This document shows positions 58,646-64,000 of a DNA stretch of 64,000 bases, one piece after another. The DNA is from RYN-230 sp963718305 (GTDB taxonomy: Bacteria; Actinomycetota; Actinomycetes; Streptosporangiales; Streptosporangiaceae). Location: positions 62,001-126,000 of the forward strand of contig CAVQZG010000004.1 of the NCBI GenBank assembly GCA_963718305.1, in the 5' to 3' direction. The position numbers and the translations under genes are program-made. Within the stretch, counting starts at the first letter, position 1. Each line of letters begins with the position of its first letter. The notes under the pieces were generated by a model. The model was not told the DNA's origin and searched no databases. It worked only from the letters and a program-made list of their open reading frames with translations.

Positions 58646-59281
58646 ATGACCGTTCCAGACGGTGACGGATATGGCGCCGGTGACGATGTCCTGGAACAGG
58701 GCGGCCGGCGAAGGCGGGTCCCCCGGTGGCTGCCGCCGTCGGCCGCTCTCGTCCCCGTGGTAGTGGCGCTGGTGGCCGGCCTGGCCGCCGGCTACGCCGT
58801 CGGCGCCCGGCACGCCGCGGGACATCCCACGCCGCGGCCCTCGCCATCCCGCGCCGCAGCGCCAGCCGAGCCGTTCTCGGCAGGCGGCTTCCCGCTGAGC
58901 CAGTCCGGCCCGCAGTGCTCCGTGCAGATCGGCCGTGAGCTGCAAGTGGGCCTGCAGATCACCAACCTGTCGGGGACAGCGGTCAGGCTCAGCCGGGTCA
59001 AGGTCCTGCTTCCGCTGGGCGGGCTCAAGGTGACCTCGCAAGCCTGGGGGCCCTGCGGGCAACTGCCGGCCACCGGTGAAGCGTCAGGCAGCACTCGCCC
59101 CCCCACCCTCGGACGGGGGGCCAGTTCCTGGTTCTCGGTCACCTTCCAGGTGCTGGTCAGGTGCCCGCGCCCACTGCCGGTCCAGTTCACGGTCGGCTAC
59201 GAGCAGCAGGGCCGGCCGGCGGCGATCCGGCTGCCAGGCTTCCCTGACCTGGGCCAGGTTCCCTACTCCGGATGCCGGTAA
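58646..59281 (+). CDS. Predicted membrane-anchored extracellular protein
   Basis: The 211-aa protein has an acidic/basic start, one membrane helix (about 33-55; ALVPVVVALVAGLAAGYAVG) and a Pro/Ala linker. An extracellular beta-sandwich-like domain contains four Cys (QCSVQIGRELQVGLQITNLS; WGPCGQL; VRCPRPLP; terminal SGC). ATG at 58646 follows AAAAGG; an earlier in-frame start is unconserved. Family not recognised. Confidence 0.65.
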   Translation: MTVPDGDGYGAGDDVLEQGGRRRRVPRWLPPSAALVPVVVALVAGLAAGYAVGARHAAGHPTPRPSPSRAAAPAEPFSAGGFPLSQSGPQCSVQIGRELQVGLQITNLSGTAVRLSRVKVLLPLGGLKVTSQAWGPCGQLPATGEASGSTRPPTLGRGASSWFSVTFQVLVRCPRPLPVQFTVGYEQQGRPAAIRLPGFPDLGQVPYSGCR

Positions 59282-59399
59282 GCCAGGCGCACACCATTAG
59301 CGGTTACCTCTGGGGAACCGCGGCAGGGAGGCTGCCGGGACGGCGGGTTTCCAGGGCAGGACTCCGGGTAGCACCGGGCGCAGGTGAGAGGAGACTGCC

Positions 59400-59657
59400 G
59401 TGCCCAGGGCGCAGATCAAGGACGAGAAGACCTATCAGGAGCTCCGCAAGCATGGGGAGAGCAAGGAAAAGTCCGCGCGGATCGCCAACGCGTCAGCCGC
59501 GACGTCGCGCAAGAAGGTCGCCGCTAAGGGCGGCAAGAGCCCGTCTTACACCGACATGAGCAAGCAGGACCTGCTCAGGCGGGCCCGCGAAATCGGCATT
59601 AAGGGCCGGTCCTCGATGAGCAAGAACCAGCTGATCGACGCACTGCGTAATCACTAG
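59400..59657 (+). CDS. Small basic protein with Rho-N/SAP-like C-terminus
   Basis: The 85-aa lysine-rich protein starts MPRAQIKDEKTYQELRKHGE and has KEKSARIANASAATSRKKVA. Its C-terminus is a Rho termination factor N-like helical motif (SKQDLLRRAREIGIKGRSS, then MSKNQLIDALRNH). GTG start follows GAGAGGAG. Such proteins are thought to bind nucleic acid, and are common near stress genes in actinobacteria. Confidence 0.82.
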   Translation: MPRAQIKDEKTYQELRKHGESKEKSARIANASAATSRKKVAAKGGKSPSYTDMSKQDLLRRAREIGIKGRSSMSKNQLIDALRNH

Positions 59658-59682
59658 CTGACGACGGGGGTAATCGCGGCCG

Positions 59683-61076
59683 GTGGAAGACTTCGATGTG
59701 GTGGTGCTCGGGGCTGGCTCGGCCGGTGAGTGGGTGGCGGGGGCAGCCGCCGACGCGGGCAGGTCCGTGGCCCTGGTGGAGGCACTGAGGGTGGGCGGCG
59801 AGTGCCCCTACCTGGCCTGCATCCCGAGCAAGGCGACGCTGCGTTCAGCGCAGGCCCGCGACGAAGCCCGCCATCTGGCTGAACTCGGCGGTGCGTCCGT
59901 CCCGCTGAAGCTGGACGGGGACGAGGCTGCCTATCGCGCCGCGGCAGCGCCGCCGCGACAAGCTCTCGTCTGACCGCGATGACACCCAGGCCGCCCGCGG
60001 CATCGAGCGGCGCGGGGTGACGCTGGTCCGCGGGTCCGGCCGGATCAGCGGCCCGGGCCGGGTCGAGGCTGATGGCCGCCAGCTCGGCTACCGTGACCTG
60101 GTCGTGGCCACGGGCTCGCGCCCGGCCATCCCGCCCATCCAGGGGCTCGCTGCCGTCGCGGCCTGGACCAGTGATGACGCCCTGTCCAGCCCGCAACTGC
60201 CCGGCTCACTGATCATCCTGGGCGGCGGCGCGGTCGGCTGCGAGCTGGCCCAGGTCTATGCCAGATTCGGTGCCGACGTGATCCTGGTCGAGGCGGGCAC
60301 GCAGCTCATCGGCGGTGAGGACGCTGTCGTCGCCCGGGAGCTGGCTGATGTCCTGCGCCGTGACGGCGTGAACGTCCGGCTCGGTGCCGGGGTGAAGGCC
60401 GTCGAACCGGCGCCGGACGGGCACACCCGGGTCCTGCTGGATGAGGGCCCGGCGATCGAGGCGCAGCAGCTGATCCTGGCCGTGGGCCGGACCCCGGCGA
60501 CCACCGGGCTGGGCCTGGACACGCTGGGCATCAGCCCCGCTGATGATGGCGCGCTGACCGTGGACGCGCAGTGCCGCGTGGCAGGGACGACTCATGTGTA
60601 GGCGGCTGGCGAAGTGATCGGCATCGAGCAGTACACGCATGGCGCCAACTAGCAGGCACGGATACTGACGGACAACCTGTTGGGCGCACCCCGGGCTGCT
60701 GATTACCGGGCTGTTCCCCGGGTCGTTTACACCCATCCCCCGATGGCCAGCGTGGGTATGACTGCCCAGCCAGGCGGCTGATGCGGGGATCGATGTGAAC
60801 ACCGCGACAGCCGATACGGGCAGCAGGCTTGCAGCAATACCGACGGGACACCGGCGGCACTGCAGAACCTGGTGGCCGACCGGGCACGCGTAGTGCTCAT
60901 CGGAACGTCCGGCTGGGGCCAGGGGCAGACGAGTATCTCAGAGGCCAGCGTGGCCATCCGCGCCGAGGTGCCCGGGGCTGGCCGATGTCGTGACCCTTCC
61001 CGACCTTCGCGCTGGGCTACGAGGTCGCTCCGCCAGCTTGCGCGAGGTCCTGACGGCAGAGGCGATCGAGTGGTAA
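59683..61076 (+). pseudogene. Decayed dihydrolipoyl dehydrogenase/mercuric reductase-like flavoprotein gene
   Basis: From GTG 59683 the frame encodes DFDVVVLGAGSAGEWVAG and the redox disulfide motif GGECPYLACIPSK. A one-base shift near 59945 moves coding to another frame (RDKLSSDRDDTQAARGIERR; SLIILGGGAVGCELAQVYAR). TAG stops at 60599-60601 and 60650-60652 interrupt GTTHV-AAGEVIGIEQYTHGAN-QARI where Tyr-like codons are expected. Beyond that, PRVVYTHPPMASVGMT (with TGA at 60780), ADRARVVLIGTSG and FALGYEVA appear in shifting frames up to about 61076. At least five lesions show a dead gene. The family transfers electrons between NAD(P)H and disulfides. Confidence 0.85.
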
Positions 61077-61272
61077 TGGCGAGCTGCAGAACACTCCCTT
61101 TCAGGACAAAAGTCGAGCGGGATGTATCAGCGGCGGATTGCGGTGCCCATATCCGATAGCAGCCAATGCGGCCAGCGGAACGCGGATGCATCGCACAAGC
61201 GACCATGACGTACCTGCCGCTCGCATCGCCCGGTTGCTACCGATGAGAACTGGGAAGAGGGGAGCCATCATC

Positions 61273-62271
61273 ATGGACGCCACCACACTGCAGAAGGCCA
61301 TGCCCGGCGCGGACCACGCCCGGGCCGCGAAATACGTCTCTGGCTGTAACGCCGCTTTGCGCGACGCCAACTGTACGACGGTCAAGCGGGCCGCCATGTT
61401 CCTGGCCCAGATCGGCGAGGAGTCCGGTTCAATGCGCTGGGCAGAGGAGCTCGCGTCTGGCGCCGAGTACGAGGGTCGGCTCGACCTCGGGAACACGCAC
61501 CCGGGTGATGGTGTGAGATTCAAGGGCCGCGGGTTCATCCAGATCACCGGCCGCGGGAACTACACGGCCCTGTCCCGCTGGGCGCACACACACGGTTTCG
61601 TGCCGAGCGCGACCTACTTCGTCGATGAGCCACCCCAGCTCGCCACGGACAAGTATGTGTGGCTGGGGTCGGTCTGGTACTGGACCGTAGCCAGGAAAAT
61701 GAACACCTTCGCTGACAACTCTGACATCAACGGTGCGACACGCGCCGTTAACGGCGGCCTGAATGGCCTCAGTGACCGGACCAGCCGGTGGCATCTGTGC
61801 CTTCAACTCGGCACCGGGATTCTGCCCGCCCCCGACCACAAGACCTGGAACTCGTCAGGGCGGCGCAGCCTGCACGACATCGCCCAGGCCACCGGGTCCG
61901 CGGCGTCGACCATCCTCCGGCTTACCGCGCAGAACTCCCCGCGGGGGATGTTCCCCACGGATCTGGCCGATTACATCAACGGGGTGTTCGAAAAGTCCAC
62001 CCTGAACATGGATAAAGGACTGGTGTGGGAACACGACGTACCAGGATCCACCAAGATCGATACCTGGACCACCGGTCAGCACACCAGCGAGCCGCTCGCG
62101 GCGCTGGCGACCCAGCTGCAGACCACCCCCGCGCGGACTTTGCAGCTCACCGCCGAGCACCCGCCCAGCAAGAGGTTCCCGCACCTGGTGGCGCTGTACA
62201 TCGACCAGGTGTTCGCGGACGACCCTGCATCGGTGCCATCCGGCATCACTCTCTACTATCCGGGGGACTAA
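61273..62271 (+). CDS. GH19 chitinase/endolysin-like enzyme with two C-terminal repeats
   Basis: From ATG 61273 (behind GAGGGGAG) the product is 332 aa without signal peptide. The lysozyme-like GH19 domain (about 1-200) has FLAQIGEESGSMRWAEE with catalytic Glu50, and GDGVRFKGRGFIQITGRGNY, the characteristic family block. Two related modules of about 60 residues follow: SLHDIAQATGSAASTILRLT and PLAALATQLQTTPARTLQLT, each ending near LVWEH or ITLYYP. They may bind cell wall in the manner of LysM. It could hydrolyse chitin or peptidoglycan. Lack of a signal suggests intracellular or lysis-dependent release. Confidence 0.83.
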   Translation: MDATTLQKAMPGADHARAAKYVSGCNAALRDANCTTVKRAAMFLAQIGEESGSMRWAEELASGAEYEGRLDLGNTHPGDGVRFKGRGFIQITGRGNYTALSRWAHTHGFVPSATYFVDEPPQLATDKYVWLGSVWYWTVARKMNTFADNSDINGATRAVNGGLNGLSDRTSRWHLCLQLGTGILPAPDHKTWNSSGRRSLHDIAQATGSAASTILRLTAQNSPRGMFPTDLADYINGVFEKSTLNMDKGLVWEHDVPGSTKIDTWTTGQHTSEPLAALATQLQTTPARTLQLTAEHPPSKRFPHLVALYIDQVFADDPASVPSGITLYYPGD

Positions 62272-62365
62272 CCCCATGCTGCGCTGGCAGCGCGCCGGAG
62301 CCGACCGGGTGATCCCCGGCGGCTTCGCGCCGCGACCTGAAGCCTGGTGCCGCCGCGCCCGTGAA

Positions 62366-63241
62366 TCAGGCCAGGACAGCCTCGTCGTAGCCGGCCGGGG
62401 AACCGGGCAGGCGGGGGAAGATCTCGTGGGCCTCGGTCCAGGCCTGGGTCGCGGCGAAGACTTCCCGGGTGTAGGGAAGAAAGACGATACGTTCGCCGGT
62501 GCCAAAAGCCCGTACGTCAACCTTGTCCCGGTACTTCTGCGGTACGGCCCGCAAGTGGTGATGCTTGTAGAGCTCAGGGCGCAGGTCAATCTCCATCTGT
62601 GCACGCCGCAGCGCGGCGAGGTACTTGCCGACGTCGGCCTGGCTGACGTCCCGGCCGGTCACCAGGAACCCGATCATGAATGTGGCGTCGAGGACCTTGC
62701 GGAACCCGAAGGCCTCAGCGATGTAAAGCGGGACCCCGAACATCGCGGCCGCCGGGGCTCGCCGTTCCAGTAGCGCGTCCAGCCGCTCATTGGGCGGCCC
62801 CTGGAAGGTGAGCTTGACCTCCTCCGGAGAAAGCACGGCCTCCAGCGCCTGCACGGTGGTGAAGTGGCTCCCGGAGTGGTAGCCCACCCCCACCGGCACC
62901 CCGGCGAGATCCTCCGGCCGGCGCACCGGCGACTCGGGCGGCACGACGATAGCGCAGGGCGCCACCGAATAGGCCGTGGCCACGAGCTGCCCGGTCCGCT
63001 CCCCCGCGGCGGCGTTCGTGGCCCAATGGCACGCGCAGCTGATGTCTGCACCGCCGCGGCCAGCACCGAAGGTCTCAAACGCGCCAGTCTTGATCTCCCC
63101 GGCATCGTCTCGCCCCCCGGGGCGGATCCCGTAGTCGCCCTCGGGCACGAAGTTGTACTCGAGCCCTTCGGCAGCGAAGTAGCCCTTCTCTTCCGCGACC
63201 CATTCCTGCAGCCGCCCGTGCGGCAAGATCGTGAGCGCCAT
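62366..63241 (-). CDS. THI5/SsuA-like (NMT1 fold) protein without signal peptide
   Basis: The 291-aa protein begins at ATG 63241 (5 nt after AGGAG; another ATG is one codon earlier). It has ILPHGRLQEWVAEEKGYFAA, GADISCACHWATNAA, VPVGVGYHSGSHFTTVQALE and FQGPPNERLDALLERRAPAA, the order of the NMT1/THI5-like periplasmic-binding fold. No export signal is present, so it is probably cytosolic. The short Cys-rich CACH segment sits where related THI5 enzymes carry a Cys cluster. It is divergent from a P450 gene. Binding protein or enzyme cannot be decided. Confidence 0.72.
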   Translation of the reverse strand: MALTILPHGRLQEWVAEEKGYFAAEGLEYNFVPEGDYGIRPGGRDDAGEIKTGAFETFGAGRGGADISCACHWATNAAAGERTGQLVATAYSVAPCAIVVPPESPVRRPEDLAGVPVGVGYHSGSHFTTVQALEAVLSPEEVKLTFQGPPNERLDALLERRAPAAAMFGVPLYIAEAFGFRKVLDATFMIGFLVTGRDVSQADVGKYLAALRRAQMEIDLRPELYKHHHLRAVPQKYRDKVDVRAFGTGERIVFLPYTREVFAATQAWTEAHEIFPRLPGSPAGYDEAVLA

Positions 63242-63536
63242 CATGACTCCTAGCAGTGGCCAGCCCCCAGTGACCGCCCGCCCGGCGCACCATCCTTTCC
63301 GGCAGCGCGTACCAGCGCGGGCCGATGGGTCCACGGTAGGCGGTTGCGGTCTCGCGAGCCAGGCCGAATGCCGGCCTTGACCACGCAGGGACAGGCGCGT
63401 TTGCGGGCGGTGGTCCTGCCCGGGCCCCGTGTGCCAGGTGGCTTGCAAGCGGAATGCAATGAAACCGTCCGGGTCGGCCTCCGAAGCTGGAGGCGGGCGG
63501 GGAGTGCCCCTGCCCGGGCAGCCCGAAGGAGTCACC

Positions 63537-64000
63537 GTGACCGTCACCACCACCGGCCACCCGCCAGTCTTGCGTTTCGATTCCCAGCCGGACGGCGGGC
63601 CGCCGCCCATCCTTTGCAGCGGCGGCCACGACTTCGCTTTCCGTCCCGCCGGCGGTCCGCCCATGCTGATCCTGCGGCGGCGCCCCGACGTACTCCGCGT
63701 CCTCACCAGCACCAGGAATTTCGGCATGGCCGCCGTCACCAGCCGGGGCGGGCTGCTCGGCTGCCCGCTCACCGGGGCGGAAATGCAATCCCCGGACGGT
63801 GGCCTGCTGAACATGGACCCGCCGCGGCTGCGCTCGTACCGGCAGAAGATCGCCGGGCTGTTCACCCGCCGCGCCGCGGAAGCGACCCGCCCGCTGGCCC
63901 GGGGGCTCGCCCGCCACCTCGCCGACGCGCTGCACGGCCACGCCACCGCGGACGCCCTCACCGGGTTCGCTGAGCCGTTCACCACCACCGCGGTCAGCGC
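63537..64000 (+). CDS. Cytochrome P450, N-terminal part (runs off the window)
   Basis: A GTG at 63537 behind AAGGAG opens a frame without stops to the window end (154 codons). It encodes LRFDSQPDGGPPPILCSGGH, VLRVLTSTRNFGMAAVTSRG and, diagnostically, LLNMDPPRLRSYRQKIAGLF followed by TRRAAEATRPLA. This is the C-helix region of bacterial P450s (usual form LDPPEHTRLRRLV). The oxygen-binding and haem Cys motifs lie beyond the window. It is divergent from the THI5/SsuA-like gene across 295 bp. Confidence 0.83.
   Translation, partial: MTVTTTGHPPVLRFDSQPDGGPPPILCSGGHDFAFRPAGGPPMLILRRRPDVLRVLTSTRNFGMAAVTSRGGLLGCPLTGAEMQSPDGGLLNMDPPRLRSYRQKIAGLFTRRAAEATRPLARGLARHLADALHGHATADALTGFAEPFTTTAVS

Noticed and set aside
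57524..59062. APH-type kinase extended to a 512-codon protein
   Set aside because: The upstream 187 codons oppose the 58646 membrane-protein gene and are low-complexity; conserved kinase sequence starts at 58501.

Overview
The window is high-GC DNA (roughly 70 percent by eye) with dense genes, many GTG starts, 1- or 4-nt stop/start overlaps (TGATG, ATGA, GTGA) and strong purine-rich ribosome sites. It also carries actinobacterial hallmarks: a c-di-AMP riboswitch in front of a cell-wall-type hydrolase, PHO-box-like 11-nt repeats, an LLM flavoenzyme next to an F420-reductase-like protein, a LivM-LivG fusion and SpoIIE-type phosphatases. It is very probably a chromosomal segment of a filamentous, soil-type actinomycete. 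I cannot place it to genus. No rRNA, tRNA, CRISPR array or prophage was seen. One complete ISL3-type insertion sequence is present.

Region 1 (1-7.2 kb): a c-di-AMP (ydaO/yuaA) riboswitch leads into a membrane-anchored GH26-like glycosidase. A metallo-beta-lactamase-fold hydrolase follows, then a phosphate:H+ symporter-like MFS protein preceded by PHO-box-like repeats. Next come a zinc-ribbon protein, the remnant of a secreted phosphoesterase with its own PHO-box-like repeats, a secreted seven-repeat beta-propeller-like protein and an unknown protein. Region 2 (7.2-15.5 kb): MarR/SDR/VOC with a palindromic operator candidate, an LLM oxidoreductase with an Fno-like partner, a macrolide-type glycosyltransferase divergent from an ABC exporter, and a sulfotransferase with a proline-rich insert. 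Region 3 (15.7-19.5 kb): a compact biosynthetic operon of a DpgA-type type III polyketide synthase, a DpgB-like crotonase and a cytochrome b5-fused desaturase/hydroxylase with a proline-rich tail. The usual DpgC/DpgD partners are absent from the window. This is the best candidate for an undescribed pathway.

Region 4 (19.5-28.5 kb): AraC regulator with a Fsr-like MFS exporter, a secreted Ig-fold protein, an SDR, and a translationally coupled sugar-catabolism operon (Gfo/Idh/MocA dehydrogenase, sugar isomerase/epimerase, alpha/beta hydrolase, DeoR regulator, GNAT), then a DUF1059 protein. Region 5 (28.5-43.3 kb): a SpoIIE phosphatase, then a full phenylacetate catabolon (TetR regulator, paaI, paaG divergent from paaZABCDEK). 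It is followed by a branched-chain-type 2-oxoacid dehydrogenase (E1a, E1b, E2) and an Lrp regulator. paaC carries a frameshift as read.

Region 6 (43.3-54.3 kb): an eight-gene, almost fully overlapping operon on the minus strand. In transcription order it encodes an EPTP-repeat beta-propeller protein, an unknown protein (frameshifted), a branched-chain-amino-acid-type ABC importer (binding protein, LivH, LivM-LivG fusion, LivF), an HpcH/HpaI aldolase and a PDC-lactonase-like amidohydrolase. It is divergent from a LysR regulator followed by a cupin and an isochorismatase-family hydrolase. Together they look like an uptake-and-degradation module for an unidentified small organic acid or aromatic compound. 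Region 7 (54.3-64 kb): small envelope proteins, a lipoprotein whose upstream region was interrupted by the ISL3 element, an APH-fold kinase, a badly decayed flavin disulfide reductase gene, a GH19 muralytic/chitinolytic enzyme, a THI5/SsuA-like protein without signal peptide, and the 5' part of a cytochrome P450 running off the window.

Starts were chosen by ribosome site, overlap with the preceding gene and family length. Several frameshifts are single-base differences in GC runs and may be sequence errors.
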